64,000 nt of DNA from an uncultured Pelagibacteraceae bacterium (GTDB lineage: Bacteria; Pseudomonadota; Alphaproteobacteria; Pelagibacterales; Pelagibacteraceae), in NCBI GenBank assembly GCA_902590505.1, contig CACIWZ010000003.1:1-64000 (forward strand), written 5' to 3'. Under the pieces are notes generated by a model. The model made no database searches, was not told where the DNA came from, and saw only the letters and a list, made by a program, of their open reading frames with translations. The position numbers and the translations under genes were made by a program. This document shows, piece by piece, positions 50,259 through 57,671 of the stretch (the first letter of the stretch is position 1; each line of letters opens with the position of its first letter).

Positions 50259-50513
50259 TTAATTGGGGATTACAGAAACAAAAGTTCTGTTTAATTTAGA
50301 TTTTTTGAATTTTACTTTTCCTTTGACTAAAGAAAAAATTGAATGGTCTTTACCCATACCAACATTTTCACCAGGATGGATTTTAGTTCCTCTTTGTCTA
50401 ACTATGATATTTCCAGGTATTACAATTTGATCACCGTATTTTTTTACACCCAGGCGTCTGCCTTTACTATCTCGACCGTTCTTAGATGATCCACCTGCTT
50501 TTTTTGTTGCCAT
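50259..50513 (-). CDS. rpmA: 50S ribosomal protein L27
   Basis: bL27, 84 residues. The N terminus [18 protein letters not shown] reaches the peptidyl-transferase centre, and [29 protein letters not shown] is the conserved core. There is no N-terminal cleavage extension of the Firmicute type. It follows rplU by 8 bases. Confidence 0.98.
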   Translation of the reverse strand: MATKKAGGSSKNGRDSKGRRLGVKKYGDQIVIPGNIIVRQRGTKIHPGENVGMGKDHSIFSLVKGKVKFKKSKLNRTFVSVIPN

Positions 50514-50521
50514 TTATTTTC

Positions 50522-50929
50522 CTATTTTTTTGTTTCTTTTTTTAAAACTTTTTTTTCCTCTTTTACAGATTTCTTTTTTTCTACTATTTTTGCTTCACCT
50601 ATAACTTTTCCGCCTTTTGCTACAATTTTTGTAATTTGTATCTTAGAATGACGTTGTCTATGACCATTTTTTTTTCTCGAATGTTTTCTTCTTCTTTTGT
50701 GAAATACTAATACAGTTCGATCTTTAACAGTGTCTAAAAGTTTAGCTTCTACCATAGCACCTTCAACTTTAGGACTACCAACTTCTGTACTTTTGTCATC
50801 GTTTAAAAGTAAAACATTATCAAATTTAATAGTTTCACCAACTTTAACATTAAGTTTTTCAATTTCTAATATTTTACTAGCAGATACCTTGTATTGTTTT
50901 CCACCTGTTTCAATTATAGCAAATGACAT
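50522..50929 (-). CDS. rplU: 50S ribosomal protein L21 with basic C-terminal tail
   Basis: bL21, 135 residues. The core (about 1-102) includes MSFAIIETGGKQYKVS, VVHKRR-like FHKRRRKHSRKKNGHRQ and HSKIQITKI. About 30 further residues are Lys/Glu/Val-rich. L21 binds 23S rRNA near L20. It is the first gene of rplU-rpmA-obgE, with a good sigma70 promoter just upstream. Confidence 0.96.
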   Translation of the reverse strand: MSFAIIETGGKQYKVSASKILEIEKLNVKVGETIKFDNVLLLNDDKSTEVGSPKVEGAMVEAKLLDTVKDRTVLVFHKRRRKHSRKKNGHRQRHSKIQITKIVAKGGKVIGEAKIVEKKKSVKEEKKVLKKETKK

Positions 50930-50955
50930 AAAATTTCTCTTTTTAATTTTTACGC

Positions 50956-50983
50956 AATATAGCCTTCAGTGCTAGCAAGTCAA
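50956..50983 (-). promoter_or_regulatory. sigma70-type promoter for rplU-rpmA-obgE
   Basis: On the minus strand TTGACT (50983-50978) is followed after 16 bases by TATATT (50961-50956), the best -35/-10 pair noticed in the window. Transcription would begin near 50949, leaving a leader of about 20 bases before rplU. The promoter sits between gloB and rplU, consistent with a separate ribosomal-protein transcript. Confidence 0.65.
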
Positions 50984-50994
50984 GATTATTGAAG

Positions 50995-51753
50995 TTAAAA
51001 AGAGTCCTTTAAATCTCGTAATTTTGAAAAAACTTCAACTTCAGAAGAATCTTTAAGGCCTAAAGCTAGCTTAATTTCAGGATCATTACACCTTAAAAAA
51101 ATATTTGTTTTAATTTCTTGACCTAAAATTGTAGGTATAGTCGGTAGATTTGAATTTAATTTTTTTTGAATGTCAATTGCTTTCTCTTTTAAAAAGGTAT
51201 TTTGAGGATCGTAAGCTAAACAGAAATTTAAATTTGATTTTGTATATTCGTGTCCACAATAGATTTTTGTATCAGGTGGAAGATTTTTAATTTTATTTAA
51301 AGAATAAAACATTTCTTCATGAGTTCCTTCAAAAACTCTACCACAACCTAATGAAAATAACGTATCCCCGGTAAAAGCAATTTTTTCTTTACTAAAGAAA
51401 AAAGCAATATGACCTTTTGTATGACCTGGAATAAAAATCACCTCAAATTCCAAATTTCCAATCTTTTTTTTTTGATTTTCTTCTAACAAGATATCTATAC
51501 CAGGTATTCGCTTCTTATCCTGACTAAAACCTAAAATTTTTGAATTATACTTTTTTTTAAGCTCTAGATTTCCATTAACGTGATCAGCATGATGGTGTGT
51601 ATTTAAAATAAAATCCAACTTATTGTATTTTTTAATAATTTTATCACACGTTTCGAATTCTGATGGATCTATAATTGCTATAGTATTCGACTTTTCATCA
51701 TGAATTAAATAACTGTAATTATCGCTCAAACAAGAAATTATCTCTATTTTCAT
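50995..51753 (-). CDS. gloB: hydroxyacylglutathione hydrolase (glyoxalase II) GloB
   Basis: Metallo-beta-lactamase-fold hydrolase, 252 residues from the ATG at 51753, which follows the metW stop by two bases; a TTG three codons earlier is a worse start. The binuclear metal motif THHHADHVNG (about 52-61) is intact. Further ligands are in PGHTKGHIAF, FTGDTLFSLGCGRVFEG and CGHEYTKSN. It hydrolyses S-lactoylglutathione to lactate. Placement after metX-metW is common in alphaproteobacteria. Confidence 0.93.
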   Translation of the reverse strand: MKIEIISCLSDNYSYLIHDEKSNTIAIIDPSEFETCDKIIKKYNKLDFILNTHHHADHVNGNLELKKKYNSKILGFSQDKKRIPGIDILLEENQKKKIGNLEFEVIFIPGHTKGHIAFFFSKEKIAFTGDTLFSLGCGRVFEGTHEEMFYSLNKIKNLPPDTKIYCGHEYTKSNLNFCLAYDPQNTFLKEKAIDIQKKLNSNLPTIPTILGQEIKTNIFLRCNDPEIKLALGLKDSSEVEVFSKLRDLKDSF

Positions 51754-51754
51754 T

Positions 51755-52348
51755 TTATCCAATTAAAAAAATACCTAGTTTTGAAAAAAGATTTTTGATT
51801 TCTAAATTTCCCTTTTTAATAGAAGAAATTTTATCTTCATTAACTCCAACAACTTTCTTAATATTTATTTTTTTTTCATCACAAAAATTAAATAAATCTT
51901 TGATAGTACACATATGTAAATTTGGTGTATTGTACCAAGTGTTTGGTAAAGTCTTTGTGACTGGCATCTTACCAAAAAATAAAAGTTTTGTTCTTACCTT
52001 CCAATAACCAAAATTTGGAATAGAAACAATTACAGATTTACCAATTCTTAAAAGTTCTCTTAAGACTTTCTCAGGTTCATAAAAAGCTTGAAGCGTCTGA
52101 CTTAAAATGACGTAATCAAAAGATTGATCTGGAAATTGATGGAGCTCAGTTTCAGCATTACCTTGTATTACAGGTAATCCTTTGTGAATACATTGTTGCA
52201 CATTACTTTGATTTAATTCTAATCCTCTAACATTTATATTTTTTTCTTTCCTAAGTAGACTCATCAAAGATCCATCACCACATCCTACATCTAAGACACG
52301 TGTGTTGCTTGGTAATAAATCTGCAATTACTTTAAATTCTTTTTTCAT
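51755..52348 (-). CDS. metW: methionine biosynthesis protein MetW
   Basis: Class I methyltransferase-fold protein (197 residues) that partners with MetX. The SAM-like motif VLDVGCGDGSLM and later SIPNFGYWKVRTKLLFFGKMPVTKTLPNTWYNTPN are characteristic of MetW. It is needed for, or enhances, homoserine acyltransferase activity of MetX in proteobacteria. It overlaps the metX 3' end by 17 bases and shares control by the upstream riboswitch. Confidence 0.94.
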   Translation of the reverse strand: MKKEFKVIADLLPSNTRVLDVGCGDGSLMSLLRKEKNINVRGLELNQSNVQQCIHKGLPVIQGNAETELHQFPDQSFDYVILSQTLQAFYEPEKVLRELLRIGKSVIVSIPNFGYWKVRTKLLFFGKMPVTKTLPNTWYNTPNLHMCTIKDLFNFCDEKKINIKKVVGVNEDKISSIKKGNLEIKNLFSKLGIFLIG

Positions 52349-53471
52349 TTTTAAATTTTTCGTACATTGAGTCTATAAAACCTTTCAAAGTTTTTAGAAA
52401 TTCGGGTTCATCCAGTAAAAACGAGTCATGCCCTTTGTCTGTAGCAATTTCAGAATATGAAACATCAGCCCCAGATGCGTTTAATGCTATTACTATATCT
52501 TTATTATCTTTTGTTGTGTATAGCCAATCAGAAGAAAAAGATATTACCAAAAACTTTGTTTCTTGATTTTTAAATGCTTCTATCAGACCGCCTTTAAACT
52601 GTTTTGAGAGATCAAAATAATCCATTGCTCTTGTTATATAAAGAACAGAATTTGCATCAAATCTTTCAACAAATGCATAACCTTGGTGTCTTAAGTAACT
52701 TTCTACTTGAAAATCAGCATTAAAACTAAATTCATAGTCAGCTTTCTCTTGCAATTTTCTTCCAAATTTTTCCTGCATACCCTTTTCAGATAGATAACTT
52801 ATATGTCCAACCATTCTTGCAACAGCCAAACCATTTTTTGGCTGAACATTTTTTAAAACATATTTCCCCTTCTCCCACACTGGATCAGCCATAATTGCTT
52901 GGCGTGCTAACTCATTTAGAGCAATATTCTGTGCGCTATGACTTGAGCTGCAGGCTATTGGAATAGCAGAAAAAGTTTTATCCGGAAAAGTTGCACAAAA
53001 TTGCAATAATTGCATTCCGCCCATAGAACCACCAGTTGCACATAAAAGCTTTTTAATTCCAAGATGATCAAGTAAGGACTCTTGAGCTCTCACCATATCC
53101 TTAATTGTAATAACTGGAAAATCTAGACCATATGGTTGATTTGTTTTAGGATTAATATTTCGCGGACCTAAAGAACCCATACATCCTCCAATGACATTAG
53201 CGCAGATAACGAAATATTTGTTAGTGTCTATAGCTTTACCTGGACCCACTGCAGTGATCCACCAACCTTCTTTATTAGTTATTGGATTGGTTCCAGTGAC
53301 ATACTGATCACCGGTTAAAGCATGAAAAACAAGAATGGCATTATCTTTATTCTTGTTTAATTTCCCATAAGTTTCATAAGCTAAAGGAAAATTACTAATA
53401 GTTTTTCCACAATCCAATTTGAGTGGTTTTTTAACATCTAGTTTCTTTATATTCTCAAGTTTTATATTCAT
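52332..53471 (-). CDS. metX: homoserine O-acyltransferase MetX
   Basis: Alpha/beta-hydrolase-fold acyltransferase of 379 residues activating homoserine for methionine synthesis. The nucleophile elbow is TGGSMGGMQ (Ser149), and the Asp and His lie in SSDWLYTT and KGHDSFLL. I chose the ATG at 53471 (MNIKLENIKK). In-frame codons farther upstream run through a terminator hairpin (ATG 53501) and a riboswitch. The acyl donor (acetyl- or succinyl-CoA) cannot be read safely. It leads metX-metW-gloB. Confidence 0.94.
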   Translation of the reverse strand: MNIKLENIKKLDVKKPLKLDCGKTISNFPLAYETYGKLNKNKDNAILVFHALTGDQYVTGTNPITNKEGWWITAVGPGKAIDTNKYFVICANVIGGCMGSLGPRNINPKTNQPYGLDFPVITIKDMVRAQESLLDHLGIKKLLCATGGSMGGMQLLQFCATFPDKTFSAIPIACSSSHSAQNIALNELARQAIMADPVWEKGKYVLKNVQPKNGLAVARMVGHISYLSEKGMQEKFGRKLQEKADYEFSFNADFQVESYLRHQGYAFVERFDANSVLYITRAMDYFDLSKQFKGGLIEAFKNQETKFLVISFSSDWLYTTKDNKDIVIALNASGADVSYSEIATDKGHDSFLLDEPEFLKTLKGFIDSMYEKFKNEKRI

Positions 53472-53473
53472 CC

Positions 53474-53499
53474 AAAAAAAAAGCCCAGCTAAACTGGGC
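53474..53499 (-). terminator. intrinsic terminator between the SAM-II aptamer and metX
   Basis: Reading the minus strand, GCCCAG (53499-53494), loop TTTAG and CTGGGC (53488-53483) form a 6-bp GC-rich stem followed by nine T residues (53482-53474). The T run ends two bases before the metX ATG. It looks like a riboswitch expression platform working by premature termination, or a hairpin hindering ribosome entry. An alternative antiterminator pairing was not worked out. Confidence 0.75.
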
Positions 53500-53501
53500 A
53501 T

Positions 53502-53555
53502 CCCCTTTTTAGCTACATTTATCACGCGCTTGCAATACGGTTAAATCAGCGCGAT
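53502..53555 (-). promoter_or_regulatory. SAM-II riboswitch aptamer upstream of metX
   Basis: The minus strand from 53555 begins ATCGCGCTGATTTAACCG and ends with TAGCTAAAAAGGGG at 53502. P1 is perfect: CGCGCT (53553-53548) with AGCGCG (53530-53525), followed by the conserved GTGATAAATGTAGCTA. To my memory it is nearly or fully identical to the Sargasso Sea metX SAM-II RNA used for structure determination. SAM-II folds as an H-type pseudoknot that binds S-adenosylmethionine and lowers expression. It precedes metX-metW, the expected target, and should repress methionine synthesis when SAM is plentiful. Confidence 0.95.
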
Positions 53556-53558
53556 TAA

Positions 53559-53587
53559 TGTTTACTAAATCATCACAAACTTGTCAA
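53559..53587 (-). promoter_or_regulatory. putative promoter of the metX riboswitch transcript
   Basis: On the minus strand a perfect TTGACA (53587-53582) is followed after 17 bases by TAAACA (53564-53559). The predicted start falls at the 5' edge of the SAM-II aptamer, which supports the assignment. The -10 box is weak. The remaining 60 bases to hisC must hold the divergent hisC promoter, which I could not define. Confidence 0.6.
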
Positions 53588-53647
53588 TTTTATATATGAT
53601 AAAGAGCTATAGAAAAACTTAAACAATTTAGATAATACATTAAATAA

Positions 53648-54733
53648 ATGAGATTTCCGAAACCAAATAATATTGTTGCAGAGAAATATGTAGCTGGAAT
53701 GAGTTTATTCAAGAGTAAATTAGCAAAGATTAAATTATCAGCTAACGAGTCTGCTCTTGGCCCTAGCCCTAAAGCAAAAAAACAATACTTAGAAGTTTCA
53801 AAAAATTTTGCAAGATACCCTGACTCTGACGGAACCTTTTTAAGAAATACTTTGGCTAATAAATTTAAGATTGATAAAAATAGAATAATCTTAGGATCAG
53901 GTTCCGATCAAATATTTGAACTAATATGTAAATCGTTTTTAAAAAAAGGAGACGAAGTTATAGTTCCAAAGTTTAGTTTTATAATTTACAGAATTTACAG
54001 CAGGATGAATGGAGCAAAAGTTATTTATTCAAAGGAGGATAATTTTACTGTTTCAATTAAAGACATACTAAAAAAAGTTACAGGGAGAACCAAAATAGTT
54101 TTCTTAGCTAACCCAAATAACCCAACTGGAACATATATTTCAAAAAAAGAATTGCTTTTTTTAAGAAAAAAATTGAGAAGCAATATTCTATTGGTAGTTG
54201 ATGATGCTTATTTTGAGTATGTAAAACAAAAAGATTATCTGTCTGGTTTAAGAATTTTTACAAATTTTAAAAATGTGATTATGACAAGAACCTTTTCAAA
54301 AATATATGGTTTAGCAGGACTTAGAGTTGGTTGGGGATATGGATCAAAAGAAATTATTTCTGCATTAAACAAGGTTAAACCACCTTTCAATGTTAGTAGA
54401 CCAGCCTTATTTGCGGCTTCTGCTGCAGTAAAAGACAGTGCATGGCTTAATAAAGAAATTAAACATGTAAATAAATGGAGCAAAAAAATGTTTTCGGAGT
54501 TTAAAAAAATGGGAATAGAAACAAATCACAGTTTTACTAATTTCTTATTGGTGAAATTCGATAAAGTAAAAATAAACTCTGCTAAAGTTTTTAAATTACT
54601 TGCAAAATCTGGAATACTAGTTCGTAAAATGGATGTTTACGGAATTAAAAATTCTTTACGTATAACTATTGGGACATCATCAGAGAATATAGTGTTAATT
54701 AAAAAAATGAGAAAAATTTTAAATGTTCGGTAA
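53648..54733 (+). CDS. hisC: histidinol-phosphate aminotransferase family protein HisC
   Basis: Class II PLP aminotransferase of 361 residues. NPNNPTGTYI, DDAYFEYV and the PLP lysine in TRTFSKIYGLAGLRVGWG are intact. HisC homologues next to tyrA-type genes often act on aromatic substrates as well as histidinol phosphate, and here it overlaps a prephenate dehydrogenase by 11 bases. It may thus serve tyrosine and phenylalanine synthesis; histidine synthesis is possible but no other his gene is nearby. It is divergent from metX. Confidence 0.88.
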   Translation: MRFPKPNNIVAEKYVAGMSLFKSKLAKIKLSANESALGPSPKAKKQYLEVSKNFARYPDSDGTFLRNTLANKFKIDKNRIILGSGSDQIFELICKSFLKKGDEVIVPKFSFIIYRIYSRMNGAKVIYSKEDNFTVSIKDILKKVTGRTKIVFLANPNNPTGTYISKKELLFLRKKLRSNILLVVDDAYFEYVKQKDYLSGLRIFTNFKNVIMTRTFSKIYGLAGLRVGWGYGSKEIISALNKVKPPFNVSRPALFAASAAVKDSAWLNKEIKHVNKWSKKMFSEFKKMGIETNHSFTNFLLVKFDKVKINSAKVFKLLAKSGILVRKMDVYGIKNSLRITIGTSSENIVLIKKMRKILNVR

Positions 54734-55619
54734 GTTAAGCATAATAGGTTGTGGATTGATTGGCTCTTCAATTCTGAGAGCAGCACAGGAAAAAAAATTA
54801 GCATCAAAAATAAGTGTTTACGACAATTCAAATCGAGTCATGGAATATTTAAAAAAAAATTTTTCTGTCGATATTTGCTCTGATGTGTCAGAGACTGCAA
54901 AAGATGCAGATCTAATAATTATTTCTGCTCCATTAAGTAGTTACAAAGAAATTTTGCTTTCGATAAAGTCAAATTTGAAAGAGGGTTCTATTCTTACTGA
55001 TACTGGTTCAGCTAAAAAAGAGGTCAATAAAATTGTTAAAAATTTAGGACTTAAAAATATTAGTTGGATAGCTTCACACCCAATAGCTGGAACAGAGCAC
55101 AGCGGCCCAGATGCGGGATTTTCAAGCTTATTTGAAAATAGATGGTGCATTCTTTCAGCTGCCAATCAAGTTGCTAAAGATAAAATAGAAAATCTTAAAA
55201 AATTTTGGTCTAAACTAGGTAGTAAGGTTAAGATCATGTCATTTGAAGACCACGACTATGTATTGTCTTTAACAAGTCACCTTCCACATGCAGTGGCTTA
55301 CAGTATTGTAAGAACCGCAATAAACAATGAAGATAAATTTAAAAACGATGTGATTCAATATAGTGCAGGTGGATTAAGAGATTTTACCAGGATTGCCGCC
55401 TCAGACCCTTTGATGTGGAAAGATATTTTTTTTGATAATAGTGATAACATTTTAAAAGTTCTAGATAACTATTCCAAAAATCTTAATGAAATCAAAAGCG
55501 CCATAAAAAATAAAGACAGTAAAAAACTTTTGGAAATATTTTCATCAACCAAAAAAGTGAGAAAAGAAATTATTGAAGCAGGGCAAGATACAGCGAAGCC
55601 AGACTTTGGAAGAAAATAA
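54723..55619 (+). CDS. tyrC: prephenate/arogenate dehydrogenase TyrC
   Basis: NAD(P)-dependent dehydrogenase of 298 residues for tyrosine synthesis. The nucleotide motif IIGCGLIGSSILRAAQ lies at the N terminus; SHPIAGTEHSGPDAG and SLTSHLPHAVAYSIV contain the substrate-side histidines, and GGLRDFTRIAASDPLMWKDI is conserved in the family. There is no chorismate mutase domain and no ACT domain. It overlaps hisC by 11 bases and ends head-to-head against an acyltransferase gene with no gap. Confidence 0.92.
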   Translation: MFGKLSIIGCGLIGSSILRAAQEKKLASKISVYDNSNRVMEYLKKNFSVDICSDVSETAKDADLIIISAPLSSYKEILLSIKSNLKEGSILTDTGSAKKEVNKIVKNLGLKNISWIASHPIAGTEHSGPDAGFSSLFENRWCILSAANQVAKDKIENLKKFWSKLGSKVKIMSFEDHDYVLSLTSHLPHAVAYSIVRTAINNEDKFKNDVIQYSAGGLRDFTRIAASDPLMWKDIFFDNSDNILKVLDNYSKNLNEIKSAIKNKDSKKLLEIFSSTKKVRKEIIEAGQDTAKPDFGRK

Positions 55620-56327
55620 TTAATAATATTTCTTTATTTCAGTATAAATCTTATTTTCGATTTCTTTTGTAAACTCGTCATTGTCTTTACCGGGCATTAT
55701 AGGATCTAGAAATGAAATATGAATATCTCCTGAGAATTTCATAAAACTATTTTTTGGCCAGACTTTTCCTGTATTTAATGCGACTGGAATACAAGGTAAA
55801 TTTAATTTTTTGTAAATTCGTCCAACTCCTTTTTTAAAGGGAGGCTGTTCATCTAATTTTACTCGAGTCCCTTGAGGGAATATTAAAAGCGGTCTTTTAT
55901 TTTTCTCTAATCTTTCCTTTACTTTATCAAAAAAATTTAAGTTTGCTTTAGTAGTAGTTTCTCTTATGATTGCGATAGAACCAATTTTTCGTAAATACCA
56001 ACCAAACAATGGAATATTTAAAAGTTCTTTTTTTAAAATAAAAATTGGACCGTTAAGCGGAATTTGTAAAGCAAAAGTTTCAAACATTGATTGATGGGCA
56101 GAGGCAACAAAAAATTGATCTACTTTTTTTAGGTTTTCTTCTCCATGAAAAATTACTTTAGTATTCATTACAAGTTTTAAAATTAAAACAATGTATTTTG
56201 CTGATAACCTTCCAAAAAAAATCGTAAATCTATCAGGAAGAATTAATGTTGGTATGGCTAATAAGAAAATTAGAATAAGTCCAAAATATAGAAAAAAATT
56301 AAAAATTAAGGATTTAATAAATTGCAT
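55620..56327 (-). CDS. lysophospholipid acyltransferase (PlsC-like)
   Basis: Membrane acyltransferase of 235 residues with an N-terminal hydrophobic helix (about 7-28). The acyltransferase motif reads SAHQSMFET, an HX4E variant common in this proteobacterial subfamily, and FPQGTRVKLDEQPPFKKG is the substrate-binding block. It probably acylates 1-acylglycerol-3-phosphate or a related lysolipid. The start overlaps the lysA stop (TAATG). A different acceptor is possible. Confidence 0.85.
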   Translation of the reverse strand: MQFIKSLIFNFFLYFGLILIFLLAIPTLILPDRFTIFFGRLSAKYIVLILKLVMNTKVIFHGEENLKKVDQFFVASAHQSMFETFALQIPLNGPIFILKKELLNIPLFGWYLRKIGSIAIIRETTTKANLNFFDKVKERLEKNKRPLLIFPQGTRVKLDEQPPFKKGVGRIYKKLNLPCIPVALNTGKVWPKNSFMKFSGDIHISFLDPIMPGKDNDEFTKEIENKIYTEIKKYY

Positions 56328-57556
56328 TAAGAATTTATCAATTTTAGTAAATTTTGTTTTCTTCTTATATATTTAAATTTATTTTTATTGATTAAAATTT
56401 CAGCGATCAAAGGTCTAGTATTGTAATTTGATGATAATGATGAGCCGTATGCACCAACATTTGTAATTGCCACAAAGTCATTTTCACTCAATTTTTGATA
56501 TTTTCTATAAACCCCAAATTTACAAGTACTTTCACAAATTGGACCTACAAATTCTATTGTATTTTTCATTTTAGATGAATTTTTTTTTATAGGAATAATT
56601 TTATGGAATGCATCATATAAAGCTGGTCTCATAAAATCGTTCATGCCTGCATCTAAAATTACAAAGTTTTTAGTGAGCCCTTTTTTTATAAATTGAACTT
56701 TGCTGACAAGTAAGCCCGTGTTTCCTATTATGGATCGACCTGGCTCAAAAATAATTTTACAATTAAGTTTTGTTGCAAAATTATTTACTAATTTTGCATA
56801 ATTATAAAGATTGATTGGCTTTTCACTATCACTATAATTAATTCCGAAACCTCCGCCTAAATCGACATATTTTAAATTTAACTTTAATTCCTTAATTAAT
56901 TTATTCATTACATTAAGCGTTTTTTTGAAGGGTCCATCATTTAAAATTTGGCTTCCTATATGAACACTTAGCGCTTCAAGTTTGATATTTTTGAATTTAT
57001 TTATCTCACTGAGAAAAGACTTAAAATTTTTTATTGATAAACCGAACTTGTTATCTGCTTTACCAGTAGAAATATTTTTATGCGTTTTTGCATCGACATT
57101 TGGATTTAACCTGAAGCCAATAGAAACTTTTTTTCTTAATTTTTTTGCTAATGAGTTGACTAACTTTGCTTCACTTTCAGATTCGCAGTTGATCAACAAA
57201 ATTTTTTTGTTTATTGCAATTTTTAACTCATCTTCAGACTTACCAACGCCCGAAAAAACAATTTTTTTTGGTTTTATACCTGCTTTAAGAGCTTTTAATA
57301 GCTCTCCGCCAGATACAACATCAGCTCCAGCACCAAGTTTACCCAAAATTCTTAAAATATTTGTATTGCTATTAGATTTTGCTGCAAAACATATTAAAGG
57401 ATTAGTTTTTTTAAATGTTTTTACAAAATTTAAATAATTAGAAATTATTTGATTTTCAGAATAAATATAAAAAGGAGTTTTATTTTTCTTCAAAAAATTT
57501 TGGATAGATACTCGCTCCAGAAATAAATTTTTACCTACATATCTTAAATTTTGCAT
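56327..57556 (-). CDS. lysA: diaminopimelate decarboxylase LysA
   Basis: Fold-type III PLP decarboxylase of 409 residues producing lysine from meso-diaminopimelate. The PLP lysine is in CFAAKSNSN, phosphate-binding residues in DLGGGFGI and EPGRSI, and the substrate-side GPICESTCKFG carries the catalytic cysteine. HIGSQI is also present. It lies downstream of argH and the lptM-like gene, in an order conserved across proteobacteria. Confidence 0.96.
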   Translation of the reverse strand: MQNLRYVGKNLFLERVSIQNFLKKNKTPFYIYSENQIISNYLNFVKTFKKTNPLICFAAKSNSNTNILRILGKLGAGADVVSGGELLKALKAGIKPKKIVFSGVGKSEDELKIAINKKILLINCESESEAKLVNSLAKKLRKKVSIGFRLNPNVDAKTHKNISTGKADNKFGLSIKNFKSFLSEINKFKNIKLEALSVHIGSQILNDGPFKKTLNVMNKLIKELKLNLKYVDLGGGFGINYSDSEKPINLYNYAKLVNNFATKLNCKIIFEPGRSIIGNTGLLVSKVQFIKKGLTKNFVILDAGMNDFMRPALYDAFHKIIPIKKNSSKMKNTIEFVGPICESTCKFGVYRKYQKLSENDFVAITNVGAYGSSLSSNYNTRPLIAEILINKNKFKYIRRKQNLLKLINS

Positions 57557-57560
57557 AAGA

Positions 57561-57671
57561 TTATAAAATTATTTTTATATGATTAAATTTTCCTTGATAT
57601 TTTGGCTCTGATTTTTTTCCACATCCAGATAGTGTTAAAATTATTATACAAATTAATACTAATATTTTCAT
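57561..57671 (-). CDS. lptM: LptM (YifL)-like small lipoprotein
   Basis: A 36-residue lipoprotein. The start (57671) overlaps the argH stop as ATGA, and lysA begins 4 bases after its stop. The N terminus is a short signal (MKILVLICIIILT) ending in the lipobox LSGC with Cys17; GKKSEP follows. In other proteobacteria the lipoprotein between argH and lysA or just upstream of lysA is LptM/YifL, which assists maturation of the LptD translocon. Position, size and lipobox support the call; the sequence is too short for certainty. Confidence 0.75.
   Translation of the reverse strand: MKILVLICIIILTLSGCGKKSEPKYQGKFNHIKIIL

Noticed and set aside
53472-53525. N-terminal extension of MetX beginning at 53525
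   Set aside because: The extra codons run through the SAM-II aptamer tail and the terminator; family alignment fits a start at 53471. Only the shorter extension from 53501 is kept as a possibility.
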